In this document: positions 18,255 to 26,867 of the stretch, in pieces
Position numbering within the stretch: the first letter of the stretch is position 1
How the letters are laid out: every line of letters starts with the position of its first letter
Assembly (NCBI GenBank): GCA_000688775.2
Contig: CP007628.2
Span: 682,001-746,000, forward strand
DNA length: 64,000 nt
Source: Streptococcus sp. VT 162
Lineage (GTDB): Bacteria > Bacillota > Bacilli > Lactobacillales > Streptococcaceae
Direction: 5' to 3'
Position numbers and translations under genes: made by a program
The notes under the pieces: model-generated
Told to the model about the DNA's origin: nothing
The model's database searches: none
The model's input: the letters and a program-made list of their open reading frames with translations, nothing else

Positions 18255-19507
18255 ATGTATTCTAATAGCTCTTCTAGATTTTCAAGAGTGACTTTGGCGA
18301 ACTGATAAGGACAGGCATCCAAATAAGCCTTCTCAAAAAAGTCTAGTTTGAGTGAGCTGTGTTTCAAACTAGCAATCTTAGGATAGTGTCTCAAATCAAG
18401 CAAAAGACCATCGTGTAGAGGATAGTGGGGCAAGGGACAGGTGTTTTTTTCAAGTACTTCCTTAATCTGAGTTTGATAGTTCTCTTGAAGGCTCAGTCTG
18501 GCCAATCGATTTTTTTCAAATAACTGGCTTTCGATGTAAAGAGAAAGAGCCTTTTGCATGATGAGATTGCTGTCATAGTCCAGGATATTTTTGTAGGAAA
18601 CAAAGGCCTCTTTTAGAGCATTTGGGAGAATGAGGGCGGTAATACGAAGGGCTGGAAAGAGACTAGTTGAGAAGGACTTGATATAAATGACCCGATCCTC
18701 AGTATCCAGATAGTGGAAGGTTTGTCCCTTTTTAGAGTCTAAGTCACCTAGATAATCATCCTCGACGATATATACACCATACTGATTTGCTAGATCCAAA
18801 ATAGCCCTTTTTTCCTGATCAGAATAGGAATGACCTAGGGGATAGTGGAAGCGAGGAATGGTGTAGAAAAACTTGATTTTCCTAGATTTGAACTGTTCTT
18901 CCAGTTCTTCAAGGTTGATGCCATCAATACGGCGTTCAATGGTCTGGTAGGCTAATCCTTGAGCGACCAAGAGACGGTTCATCCGGTGGTAGGTCGGCTG
19001 TTCGACCAAAATCTCAGTTCCCTGGCTCGGAAAGTTAATCTGAGAAAGTATAAAGAGAGCTTGTTGGGTACCAGATGTTAGAACCAGTTGGTCGGGTTTA
19101 CAGTAGAGGGCTTGGTCAAAGAGGAGTTGCTGGACAGATTGTCTCAGTTCCTCAAGGCCTTCTTGGTTGTCATAGTAGTTGAAGAGGTAGTTTTCTCTTC
19201 CAATTAGGGTTTCGTTGACGCAGAGTCGGAAGTCGTCATAGGCACTGGCATGTTCGTCAGTGACTTCGATTTCCAAGTCCTGATGCTGTCCTTGTTCCAG
19301 AACATAGTAGCCACTTTGGGGTTTGGCATAGAGGTATTGTTCATGGCGTAATTCCAGCAGGGCTCGTTGGATAGTGTCCTTGCTACAGTGGAAGTCTTGG
19401 CTCAGTTGACGGATAGAGGGAAGCCGGCTACCTGTTGGAAATTTTCCTGATTCGATACCTTTTTTGAGAAAGGAAACGACTGCTTGGTATTTACTTTCTT
19501 TCTTCAT
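18236..19507 (-). CDS. MocR/GntR-family regulator with aminotransferase-like domain
   Basis: The product is 423 aa. Residues 1-70 form a GntR winged helix (GSRLPSIRQLSQDFHCSKDT). The rest is a class I aminotransferase fold with the PLP region LTSGTQQALFIL, VEDDYLGDLD and the Schiff-base lysine in YIKSFSTSLFPALRI. MocR proteins use PLP as a sensor and often regulate genes of PLP or amino acid metabolism. The promoter region is shared with the divergently transcribed acetolactate decarboxylase gene, a possible target. The ribosome binding site reads GGAGGT before the start. Confidence 0.9.
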   Translation of the reverse strand: MKKESKYQAVVSFLKKGIESGKFPTGSRLPSIRQLSQDFHCSKDTIQRALLELRHEQYLYAKPQSGYYVLEQGQHQDLEIEVTDEHASAYDDFRLCVNETLIGRENYLFNYYDNQEGLEELRQSVQQLLFDQALYCKPDQLVLTSGTQQALFILSQINFPSQGTEILVEQPTYHRMNRLLVAQGLAYQTIERRIDGINLEELEEQFKSRKIKFFYTIPRFHYPLGHSYSDQEKRAILDLANQYGVYIVEDDYLGDLDSKKGQTFHYLDTEDRVIYIKSFSTSLFPALRITALILPNALKEAFVSYKNILDYDSNLIMQKALSLYIESQLFEKNRLARLSLQENYQTQIKEVLEKNTCPLPHYPLHDGLLLDLRHYPKIASLKHSSLKLDFFEKAYLDACPYQFAKVTLENLEELLEYIKAELD

Positions 19508-19581
19508 TCCAGACCTCCGTTGATTTTGTTACATTGTACCTTTTTTTTGCCTGCTTGGCAATGGGAAAAGCATTTCTCCCT

Positions 19582-19610
19582 TTCACAACTAGGAGCAAAT
19601 GTGGTATACT
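19582..19610 (+). promoter_or_regulatory. promoter of the acetolactate decarboxylase gene
   Basis: TTCACA (19582-19587), 17-bp spacer, TGG plus TATACT (19605-19610). It lies in the divergent region next to the MocR start. Confidence 0.7.
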
Positions 19611-19652
19611 TAGAAAGTATGATGATTCATTGAAAAGAAGATAAGAAAGAGA

Positions 19653-20384
19653 ATGGATAGAAAAGTGCAGGAACCGGTTAAATTATTTCAATACAATACT
19701 CTAGGTGCCCTAATGGCAGGTCTATATGGCGGAACCATGACAGTGGGAGAATTGCTGGAACATGGTGACCTCGGCTTGGGAACATTGGATTCGATTGACG
19801 GGGAGTTGATTGTCCTTGATGGCAAGGCTTATCAAGCCAAGGGGTCTGGTCAAACGCCTGAAATCGTTGAGGTGGCAGCGGATGCCCTTATTCCCTATGC
19901 AGCGGTGGTTCCTCATCAGGCAGAAGTGATTTTTCGTCAGCGCTTTGAGATGACTGACAAGGAATTGGAAAAACGAATTGAGTCCTACTATGATGGGGAA
20001 AATCTTTTTCGCTCCATCAAGATTCATGGCGAATTTTCACAAATGCACGTACGGATGATTCCTAAATCCACTCCTGATACCAAGTTTGCTGATGTAGCGA
20101 CTCACCAACCTGAATATAGCCGTGAAAATGTATCGGGAACCATTGTTGGATTTTGGACACCGGAGATTTTCCATGGAGTGAGTGTTGCAGGCTACCATTT
20201 GCATTTTATCTCAGATGATTTGACCTTTGGTGGGCATGTGATGGACTTTGTTATCAAAGAAGGAATGATTGAGGTTGGGGCAGTCGACCAGTTGGACCAA
20301 CGTTTTCCAGTCCAAGATCGCCAGTATTTATTTGCCAAATTTAACGTTGACGAGATGAAGAAAGATATTGATAAGTCAGAATAG
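19653..20384 (+). CDS. budA: alpha-acetolactate decarboxylase
   Basis: The product is 243 aa of normal length. The Zn-binding residues are visible in YHLHFISDD and FGGHVMDF, and the family segments LYGGTMTVGELLEHGDLGLG and FWTPEIFHGVSVAGYH are intact. It converts 2-acetolactate to acetoin, diverting pyruvate overflow and, in lactic acid bacteria, preventing accumulation of the branched-chain amino acid precursor. No acetolactate synthase gene is adjacent. The YhfC-like gene follows at 9 bp. Confidence 0.95.
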   Translation: MDRKVQEPVKLFQYNTLGALMAGLYGGTMTVGELLEHGDLGLGTLDSIDGELIVLDGKAYQAKGSGQTPEIVEVAADALIPYAAVVPHQAEVIFRQRFEMTDKELEKRIESYYDGENLFRSIKIHGEFSQMHVRMIPKSTPDTKFADVATHQPEYSRENVSGTIVGFWTPEIFHGVSVAGYHLHFISDDLTFGGHVMDFVIKEGMIEVGAVDQLDQRFPVQDRQYLFAKFNVDEMKKDIDKSE

Positions 20385-20393
20385 GAGAAAAAG

Positions 20394-21146
20394 ATGACAG
20401 TACATATTATCCTTACCATGATAGCTTTGGTTCTCATTCTAGTAAGTGGAACTTGGTATGCCAAAAAACGGTTTAAAATCTCTCTTGCAGTGATGGGCTT
20501 GGGGGCAATCGCATTTTTTGTTTCTTCTCAAGTGTTAGAGAAGATGGTTCACCTTCTGGTACTCCATCCGCAAAAAGATGGAACCATTCCGCTTATGCAG
20601 GAGCAGCCTTTCTTATACGTCCTTTATGGGATTGCCATGGCAGCCCTCTTTGAGGAAACAGCTCGTCTTGTCTTTTTTAAATGGTTGGAGAAAAAGAGAA
20701 AGCTAGAAGATCGAGATGCTTTGGCTTATGGTTTGGGACATGGCGGCTTGGAGATGCTCTATCTCGGAATGGGAAGCTTGATCAGTCTTTTGATTCTCTT
20801 TTCACTCATCCAGTCTTCAAATACTGATGTAGCCAATCTTCTTCCAAAGTCTACACTCGAAACGGTTCAGTCTCTTTCTGTATGGCAGGTTTATTTACTA
20901 GGAGTTGAACGTGTGCTTGCTCTGGTTCTACAAATCGGTCTTTCCATCTGGGTCTATCAAAGTGTCCGTCAAAAGAAATGGATCTACCTCCTTGCTGCCT
21001 ATGGTTTGCATGCCTTGTTTGACTTGGCTCCAGCCTTATCTCAAGTGGGAGGGATTGCAAATCCGCTTCTAGTTGAGTTTGTTCTTCTCGTAGAACTTCT
21101 AGCCTTTATCTGGCTAACCAAATCTACATTTTGGAAAAAATCATAA
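20394..21146 (+). CDS. YhfC family membrane protein, putative intramembrane metalloprotease
   Basis: The product is 250 aa with about seven hydrophobic helices. The motif FEETARLVFFKWL (EExxR), a second motif GLGHGGLEMLYLG with a His, and a C-terminal HALFDLAPALSQ match the CPBP/YhfC-type arrangement of Glu and His residues within membrane helices. Relatives are predicted proteases involved in bacteriocin immunity or envelope stress; the substrate is unknown. It is co-transcribed with budA. Confidence 0.78.
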   Translation: MTVHIILTMIALVLILVSGTWYAKKRFKISLAVMGLGAIAFFVSSQVLEKMVHLLVLHPQKDGTIPLMQEQPFLYVLYGIAMAALFEETARLVFFKWLEKKRKLEDRDALAYGLGHGGLEMLYLGMGSLISLLILFSLIQSSNTDVANLLPKSTLETVQSLSVWQVYLLGVERVLALVLQIGLSIWVYQSVRQKKWIYLLAAYGLHALFDLAPALSQVGGIANPLLVEFVLLVELLAFIWLTKSTFWKKS

Positions 21147-21170
21147 AAAGAGGGGTGACCTCTTTTTTTA
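21146..21170 (+). terminator. intrinsic terminator of budA-yhfC
   Basis: AAAAGAGG (21146-21153), loop, CCTCTTTT (21159-21166) followed by T. Its left arm touches the last base of the yhfC-like gene. Confidence 0.85.
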
Positions 21171-21219
21171 TGTAAAGATAAAACAAGCTCTTTTTATGGT
21201 CGTCAAATGTCTCTAAAAA

Positions 21220-21228
21220 TGGTATAAT
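21220..21228 (+). promoter_or_regulatory. extended -10 promoter of murB
   Basis: TGG precedes TATAAT (21223-21228), 30 bp upstream of the murB start; no clear -35. Confidence 0.65.
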
Positions 21229-21257
21229 GGAATGAATTTTGAAAAAGGAAGAGTGAC

Positions 21258-22163
21258 ATGTCAGTAAAAGAAAAAATGCTTGAAATCCTAGAAGGAATCG
21301 ATATTCGTTTCAAGGAACCCTTGAAGACCTATACCTATACCAAGGTCGGAGGTCGAGCGGATTACCTAGTTTTACCACGCAATCGCTATGAGATGGCTCG
21401 TGTCGTCCAATTTGCCAATCAAGAGAATATTCCCTGGATGGTGCTAGGAAATGCCAGCAATATCATCGTGCGTGAAGGTGGAATCCGTGGTTTTGTCATC
21501 TTATGCGATAAGCTTAATAACGTTTCGGTTGATGGTTACACTATTGAAGCAGAAGCGGGTGCTAATTTGATCGAGACAACACGAATTGCTCTTCGTCATA
21601 GTTTGACTGGTTTCGAGTTTGCTTGTGGGATTCCTGGAAGCATCGGTGGAGCTGTCTTTATGAATGCGGGTGCCTATGGAGGAGAGATTGCTCATATCTT
21701 GCAGTCTTGTCAAGTTTTGACCAAAGAAGGGGAAATCGAGACCTTGTCAGTCAAGGACTTGGCTTTTGGTTACCGCCATTCAGCTATTCAGGATTCTGGG
21801 GCTGTTGTTTTGTCAGCTAAATTTGCCCTATCTCCAGGGAATCATCAGGTTATCAAGCAAGAAATGGACCGCTTGACGCACCTACGTGAACTCAAACAAC
21901 CATTAGAATACCCGTCTTGTGGTTCAGTCTTTAAGCGTCCAGTTGGGCATTTTGCAGGTCAGTTGATTTCAGAGGCTGGCTTGAAAGGCTATCGTATCGG
22001 TGGTGTGGAAGTATCTGAAAAACACGCAGGTTTCATGATCAATGTTGCTGACGGAACGGCCAAAGACTACGAGGACTTGATCCAATCTGTTATTGAAAAA
22101 GTCAAGGAACACTCAGGTGTCACTCTTGAAAGAGAAGTCCGAATCTTGGGCGAGAAGGAATAA
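21258..22163 (+). CDS. murB: UDP-N-acetylenolpyruvoylglucosamine reductase
   Basis: The product is 301 aa. FAD-binding motifs [14 protein letters not shown] and [16 protein letters not shown] are followed by the type IIa MurB segment [20 protein letters not shown] and the catalytic Ser region [11 protein letters not shown]. It makes UDP-MurNAc with NADPH, the second committed step of peptidoglycan synthesis. murB upstream of potABCD is a gene order I recall from pneumococcus. Confidence 0.97.
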   Translation: MSVKEKMLEILEGIDIRFKEPLKTYTYTKVGGRADYLVLPRNRYEMARVVQFANQENIPWMVLGNASNIIVREGGIRGFVILCDKLNNVSVDGYTIEAEAGANLIETTRIALRHSLTGFEFACGIPGSIGGAVFMNAGAYGGEIAHILQSCQVLTKEGEIETLSVKDLAFGYRHSAIQDSGAVVLSAKFALSPGNHQVIKQEMDRLTHLRELKQPLEYPSCGSVFKRPVGHFAGQLISEAGLKGYRIGGVEVSEKHAGFMINVADGTAKDYEDLIQSVIEKVKEHSGVTLEREVRILGEKE

Positions 22164-22322
22164 GGTTGGGGTTGAAGAATTGCTGCTATAACCATTGTAA
22201 AGGGGGTGAAAGCCTATCGTTAGTGAAGATGTATGTAGGCAGTTTTATCTCCTACACGAGGTAGTAGCGGCCTGACAGAGCCCTGATCTGTTAATTTATG
22301 AAAAAGAAGGAATTTATGACAA
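22164..22322 (+). promoter_or_regulatory. potABCD leader region with candidate promoter and hairpins
   Basis: This 159-bp gap has a candidate extended -10 (TGC plus TATAAC, 22187-22192). It then has three short self-complementary elements: GCCTA/TAGGC (22212-22216 with 22236-22240), CTAC/GTAG (22252-22255 with 22261-22264) and ACAGA/TCTGT (22275-22279 with 22287-22291). No known riboswitch class is recognisable. A transcript starting near 22199 would have a leader of about 120 nt. Confidence 0.4.
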
Positions 22323-22342
22323 TTGAAAAAACCAATTATTGA
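22298..22342 (+). CDS. possible small upstream ORF overlapping the potA start
   Basis: ATG 22298 opens a 14-codon frame ([14 protein letters not shown]) that ends at 22342, inside potA but in another frame. A second ATG of the same frame, 22316, has AAGGA (22307-22311) only 4 bp upstream, which is nearer than the potA TTG at 22323. Ribosomes may therefore prefer this frame. It may be a leader peptide or coincidental; no homology is known to me. Confidence 0.25.
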   Translation: MKKKEFMTIEKTNY

Positions 22343-23480
22343 ATTCAAAAACGTCTCTAAAGTTTTTGAAGACAGCAACACCAAGGTTCTCAAAGACATC
22401 AACTTTGAGTTGGAAGAAGGGAAGTTCTACACTCTTTTAGGCGCATCTGGTTCAGGAAAGTCAACCATCCTGAACATCATTGCAGGTTTACTGGATGCGA
22501 CGACAGGGGATATTTTGCTGGACGGTGTCCGTATCAACGACATCCCAACCAATAAACGTGACGTTCATACGGTTTTCCAATCCTATGCCTTGTTTCCACA
22601 TATGAATGTGTTTGAAAATGTTGCCTTTCCACTCCGCTTGCGTAAAGTCGACAAGAAAGAAATCGAACAACGTGTAGCGGAAGTTCTCAAGATGGTTCAG
22701 CTGGAAGGTTATGAAAAACGTTCCATCCGTAAACTCTCCGGAGGACAACGTCAGCGTGTAGCCATTGCCCGTGCTATTATCAACCAACCTCGTGTGGTTT
22801 TGTTGGATGAGCCCTTGTCAGCGCTGGACTTGAAATTGCGAACAGACATGCAGTACGAACTCCGTGAATTGCAACAACGATTGGGGATTACCTTTGTCTT
22901 TGTCACTCACGATCAGGAAGAAGCTCTTGCCATGAGTGACTGGATTTTCGTTATGAATGATGGCGAGATTGTTCAGTCTGGAACACCAGTGGACATCTAC
23001 GATGAGCCAATCAACCACTTTGTTGCCACCTTTATCGGTGAGTCAAATATTTTGCCAGGAACCATGATTGAGGATTACTTGGTTGAGTTTAACGGCAAAC
23101 GCTTTGAAGCAGTCGACGGAGGGATGAAGCCAAATGAGCCTGTTGAAGTCGTTATTCGTCCAGAGGACTTGCGCATTACCCTTCCTGAAGAAGGCAAGCT
23201 CCAAGTTAAAGTTGATACCCAGCTCTTCCGTGGGGTTCATTACGAGATTATCGCCTATGACGAACTCGGAAATGAATGGATGATCCACTCGACTCGTAAG
23301 GCCATTGTGGGTGAGGAAATTGGTCTGGACTTTGAGCCAGAAGACATCCACATCATGCGTCTCAACGAAACCGAAGAAGAGTTCGATGCTCGTATCGAAG
23401 AGTACGTAGAAATCGAAGAGCAAGAAGCAGGTCTGATTAACGCAATCGAGGAGGAAAGAGATGAAGAAAACAACCTCTAA
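22323..23480 (+). CDS. potA: spermidine/putrescine ABC transporter ATP-binding protein
   Basis: The product is 385 aa, starting at TTG 22323 ([14 protein letters not shown] follows, as I recall for pneumococcal PotA). Walker A is GASGSGKST, the signature LSGGQRQR, Walker [11 protein letters not shown], and a C-terminal TOBE-like regulatory domain fills about residues 240-385. The ribosome binding site AAGGA is 11 bp from the TTG, a weak arrangement that may limit expression. It overlaps potB by 20 bp. Confidence 0.95.
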   Translation: MKKPIIEFKNVSKVFEDSNTKVLKDINFELEEGKFYTLLGASGSGKSTILNIIAGLLDATTGDILLDGVRINDIPTNKRDVHTVFQSYALFPHMNVFENVAFPLRLRKVDKKEIEQRVAEVLKMVQLEGYEKRSIRKLSGGQRQRVAIARAIINQPRVVLLDEPLSALDLKLRTDMQYELRELQQRLGITFVFVTHDQEEALAMSDWIFVMNDGEIVQSGTPVDIYDEPINHFVATFIGESNILPGTMIEDYLVEFNGKRFEAVDGGMKPNEPVEVVIRPEDLRITLPEEGKLQVKVDTQLFRGVHYEIIAYDELGNEWMIHSTRKAIVGEEIGLDFEPEDIHIMRLNETEEEFDARIEEYVEIEEQEAGLINAIEEERDEENNL

Positions 23481-24267
23481 ACTCTTTGTAGTGCCCTACA
23501 TGCTTTGGATTGTCCTCTTTGTTCTCGCACCCTTGGTCTTGATTTTCGGTCAATCCTTTTTCAACATTGAAGGCCAGTTTAGTTTAGAAAACTATAAATC
23601 CTACTTTGCGTCACAAAATTTGACCTATCTCAAAATGAGCTTCAACTCAGTGCTTTATGCAGGGATTGTCACCTTGGTAACACTGCTCATCAGCTATCCA
23701 ACAGCCCTCTTTTTGACCCGTCTTAAGCACCGTCAACTCTGGCTCATGCTGATTATCTTGCCAACCTGGATCAATCTGCTCCTTAAGGCCTATGCCTTTA
23801 TCGGGATTTTTGGTCAAAATGGCTCTATTAACCAATTTTTGGAATTCATCGGAATCGGTTCGCAGCAGTTGCTCTTTACGGATTTCTCCTTTATCTTTGT
23901 CGCAAGCTACATCGAGCTTCCCTTTATGATTTTGCCGATTTTCAATGTCTTGGATGATATGGATAACAATCTCATCAATGCCAGCTATGACCTCGGTGCG
24001 ACCAAGTGGGAGACCTTCCGCCATGTCATCTTCCCTCTATCGATGAATGGAGTGAGAAGTGGAGTTCAGTCGGTCTTTATCCCCAGTTTGAGTCTCTTCA
24101 TGCTGACACGTTTGATTGGTGGGAACCGTGTTATCACGCTGGGAACGGCCATTGAGCAGAACTTCCTGACCAATGACAACTACGGTATGGGTTCTACCAT
24201 CGGTGTAATCCTCATCCTGACCATGTTCATCACCATGTGGGTGACCAAGGAAAGGAGAGAACGATGA
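23461..24267 (+). CDS. potB: spermidine/putrescine ABC transporter permease PotB
   Basis: The product is 268 aa with six membrane helices and the EAA loop ([20 protein letters not shown]) that docks on PotA. The start lies inside potA, preceded by GAGGAAAGAG. It forms the channel with PotC. The stop overlaps the potC start by 4 bp (ATGA). Confidence 0.95.
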   Translation: MKKTTSKLFVVPYMLWIVLFVLAPLVLIFGQSFFNIEGQFSLENYKSYFASQNLTYLKMSFNSVLYAGIVTLVTLLISYPTALFLTRLKHRQLWLMLIILPTWINLLLKAYAFIGIFGQNGSINQFLEFIGIGSQQLLFTDFSFIFVASYIELPFMILPIFNVLDDMDNNLINASYDLGATKWETFRHVIFPLSMNGVRSGVQSVFIPSLSLFMLTRLIGGNRVITLGTAIEQNFLTNDNYGMGSTIGVILILTMFITMWVTKERRER

Positions 24268-25037
24268 AAAAATTTGCCAATCTCTACCTAGCCTTTGTCT
24301 TTATCGTCCTTTATTTGCCAATTTTTTACTTGATTGGCTATGCCTTTAATGTAGGGGATGATATGAACAGTTTTACCGGCTTTAGTTTGAGCCATTTTAA
24401 AACTATGTTTGGTGATGGTCGCCTCATGTTGATCCTCACCCAAACCTTTTTCTTGGCCTTTCTATCAGCCTTGATTGCGACCATTATCGGGACTTTCGGT
24501 GCTATCTATATCTACCAGTCTCGTAAGAAATACCAAGAAGCCTTTTTATCACTCAATAATATCCTCATGGTTGCGCCTGACGTTATGATTGGTGCCAGCT
24601 TCTTGATTCTCTTTACACAGCTCAAGTTTTCACTTGGCTTTTTGACGGTTCTATCTAGTCACGTGGCCTTTTCCATCCCTATCGTGGTCTTGATGGTCTT
24701 GCCTCGTCTCAAGGAGATGAATGATGACATGATTCATGCGGCCTATGACTTGGGTGCCAGCCAGTTTCAGATGTTTAAGGAAATCATGCTACCGTACCTG
24801 ACTCCGTCTATCATTGCAGGTTATTTCATGGCCTTCACCTATTCGCTGGATGATTTTGCCGTAACCTTCTTTGTGACAGGAAATGGCTTTTCGACTCTAT
24901 CAGTCGAGATTTACTCTCGTGCTCGTAAGGGAATTTCGCTAGAAATCAATGCCCTTTCTGCCCTTGTCTTTCTCTTTAGTATTATCCTAGTTGTTGGCTA
25001 TTACTTTATCTCACGTGAGAAGGAGGAGCAAGCATGA
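24264..25037 (+). CDS. potC: spermidine/putrescine ABC transporter permease PotC
   Basis: The product is 257 aa from ATG 24264, with AAAGGAGAG just upstream; an in-frame GTG at 24237 is a less likely start. There are six membrane helices and an EAA loop (AAYDLGASQFQMFKEIMLP). It overlaps potB and potD by 4 bp each, showing tight translational coupling. Confidence 0.95.
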   Translation: MKKFANLYLAFVFIVLYLPIFYLIGYAFNVGDDMNSFTGFSLSHFKTMFGDGRLMLILTQTFFLAFLSALIATIIGTFGAIYIYQSRKKYQEAFLSLNNILMVAPDVMIGASFLILFTQLKFSLGFLTVLSSHVAFSIPIVVLMVLPRLKEMNDDMIHAAYDLGASQFQMFKEIMLPYLTPSIIAGYFMAFTYSLDDFAVTFFVTGNGFSTLSVEIYSRARKGISLEINALSALVFLFSIILVVGYYFISREKEEQA

Positions 25038-26104
25038 AAAAACTCTATTCATTTTTAGCAGGAATTGTAGCGATTATCCTTGTCTTGTGGGGGATTGCGA
25101 CTCATCTAGATAGTAAAATCAATAGCCGAGACAGTCAGAAATTGGTTATCTACAACTGGGGGGACTATATCGATCCAGAACTCTTGGAGAAATTCACAGA
25201 AGAAACAGGAATCCAAGTCCAGTACGAGACCTTTGACTCCAACGAGGCCATGTATACCAAGATCAAGCAGGGTGGAACGACCTACGATATTGCCATCCCA
25301 AGTGAATACATGATCAACAAGATGAAGGACGAAGACCTCTTAGTTCCTCTTGATTATTCAAAAATTGAAGGAATCGAAAATATCGGACCTGAGTTCCTCA
25401 ACCAGTCATTTGACCCGGGCAATAAATTCTCCATCCCATACTTCTGGGGGACCTTGGGAATTGTTTACAATGAAACCATGATAGATGAGGCGCCTGAGCA
25501 TTGGGATGACCTCTGGAAACCAGAATACAAGGATTCCATCATGCTCTTTGATGGGGCGCGTGAGGTGCTGGGACTCGGGCTTAACTCACTTGGTTACAGC
25601 CTTAACTCAAAGGATCCTCAGCAGTTGGAAGAGACAGTGGATAAGCTCTACAAACTGACTCCAAATATCAAGGCCATTGTGGCCGACGAGATGAAGGGCT
25701 ACATGATTCAGAACAACGCGGCCATCGGTGTGACTTTCTCTGGGGAAGCCAGCCAGATGTTGGAGAAAAATCCTAACCTCAAGTATGTCGTTCCGACTGA
25801 GGCCAGCAATCTCTGGTTTGATAATATGGTCATTCCCAAAACCGTGAAAAACCAAGATGCAGCCTATGCCTTTATCAACTTTATGTTGAAACCCGAAAAT
25901 GCTCTGAAAAATGCGGAGTATGTGGGCTACTCAACACCAAACCTACCAGCCAAGGAAATGCTCCCAGAGGAGACCAAGGAAGATAAATCCTTCTATCCTG
26001 ATGCTGATACCATGAAACACCTAGAAGTTTATGAGAAATTTGACCATAAATGGACAGGAAAATACAGCGACCTCTTCCTACAGTTTAAAATGTACCGGAA
26101 GTAG
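25034..26104 (+). CDS. potD: spermidine/putrescine-binding protein PotD
   Basis: The product is 356 aa. An N-terminal hydrophobic segment (residues 4-25) acts as a signal or anchor and lacks a clear lipobox cysteine. The mature domain shows YNWGDYIDPELLEKF and FDSNEAMYTKIKQGG, typical polyamine-binding motifs. PotD captures spermidine or putrescine outside the cell for PotABC. It is the last gene of the operon. Confidence 0.95.
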   Translation: MKKLYSFLAGIVAIILVLWGIATHLDSKINSRDSQKLVIYNWGDYIDPELLEKFTEETGIQVQYETFDSNEAMYTKIKQGGTTYDIAIPSEYMINKMKDEDLLVPLDYSKIEGIENIGPEFLNQSFDPGNKFSIPYFWGTLGIVYNETMIDEAPEHWDDLWKPEYKDSIMLFDGAREVLGLGLNSLGYSLNSKDPQQLEETVDKLYKLTPNIKAIVADEMKGYMIQNNAAIGVTFSGEASQMLEKNPNLKYVVPTEASNLWFDNMVIPKTVKNQDAAYAFINFMLKPENALKNAEYVGYSTPNLPAKEMLPEETKEDKSFYPDADTMKHLEVYEKFDHKWTGKYSDLFLQFKMYRK

Positions 26105-26133
26105 GAGATATACTTTCTTGTCAGCTTTCCCAG

Positions 26134-26162
26134 TTGACGCAGAACCCAAAAAACGATATAAT
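26134..26162 (+). promoter_or_regulatory. promoter of the alanine T-box transcript
   Basis: TTGACG (26134-26139), 17-bp spacer, TATAAT (26157-26162). The expected start, near 26169, is where T-box stem I begins. Confidence 0.85.
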
Positions 26163-26168
26163 AAGAAA

Positions 26169-26350
26169 GTTGAGAATTGATTTTCTGTCATCTTAGTCCA
26201 GAGAAATGGCGGTGCTGCGAGCCATCTAAGGTAGAAAATCATGCTACTCAATCAGACAATTGCATAAGATTAAGAGAATGACAAGTTCATTGAATGAAGG
26301 TGGTACCGCGGTTTTTCGCCCTTCGTGATGTGAACTTGTCTTTTGATTTT
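26169..26350 (+). promoter_or_regulatory. alanine-specific T-box riboswitch with terminator
   Basis: The T-box sequence AAGGTGGTACCGCG lies at 26297-26310. Stem I can be drawn: TTGAG (26170-26174) with CTCAA (26247-26251), and TGATTTTCT (26178-26186) with AGAAAATCA (26233-26241). The loop between them on the 3' side holds GCT (26243-26245), an alanine specifier codon. The terminator stem is GACAAGTTCA (26280-26289) with TGAACTTGTC (26331-26340) and a T tail. Uncharged tRNA-Ala should stabilise the antiterminator and turn on the downstream genes. Confidence 0.93.
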
Positions 26351-26361
26351 TGGAGGTGTTT

Positions 26362-26847
26362 ATGAAGACATTTCTCGTGAAACAAAAGTTTCGTCTTGGA
26401 GGCGAACGCTTTGATATCAAGGATGATAGAGGAGTAGTGAATTATCAGGTGGAGGGATCTTTCTTCCAAATTCCTAAGACCTTTACCATCTATGACGCCT
26501 ATGGTGAGCAGGTCAGTGAAATCAGTAAAGAATTTTTCACCTTGCTTCCTCGCTTTACTATCCAGTTACGAAACGGTTCCAATTTCGTTATTCGTAAGAA
26601 GTTGACCTTCTTTCGAGATAAGTATGAGTTTGACAATCTGGGGCTTCGTATCGAGGGCAATATCTGGGATTTGAATTTCAAATTGTTGGATGACCGCGAC
26701 CAAGTGATTGCCGAGATTCGGAAAGAGATTTTCCATTTGACCTCAACTTACACCGTAACCGTCTATGAAGACTCTTATGCAGACCTAGTCATTTCCCTCT
26801 GTGTCGCGATTGACTATGTGGAAATGCTGGAAAGCCAATCAAATTAA
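26362..26847 (+). CDS. LURP-one-related family protein
   Basis: The product is 161 aa from ATG 26362, with GGAGGTG at 26352-26358. It is rich in beta structure with alternating motifs such as FDIKDDRGVVNYQVEGSFF and FRDKYEFDNLGLRIEGNIWD, which fit the LURP-one/YxjI (tubby-like barrel) family. No catalytic residues are known; the function is unknown. It is the first gene behind the alanine T-box and precedes alaS by 20 bp, so it is induced together with alanyl-tRNA synthetase. Confidence 0.8.
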   Translation: MKTFLVKQKFRLGGERFDIKDDRGVVNYQVEGSFFQIPKTFTIYDAYGEQVSEISKEFFTLLPRFTIQLRNGSNFVIRKKLTFFRDKYEFDNLGLRIEGNIWDLNFKLLDDRDQVIAEIRKEIFHLTSTYTVTVYEDSYADLVISLCVAIDYVEMLESQSN

Positions 26848-26867
26848 ACAAGTAATAAGGAGATATT

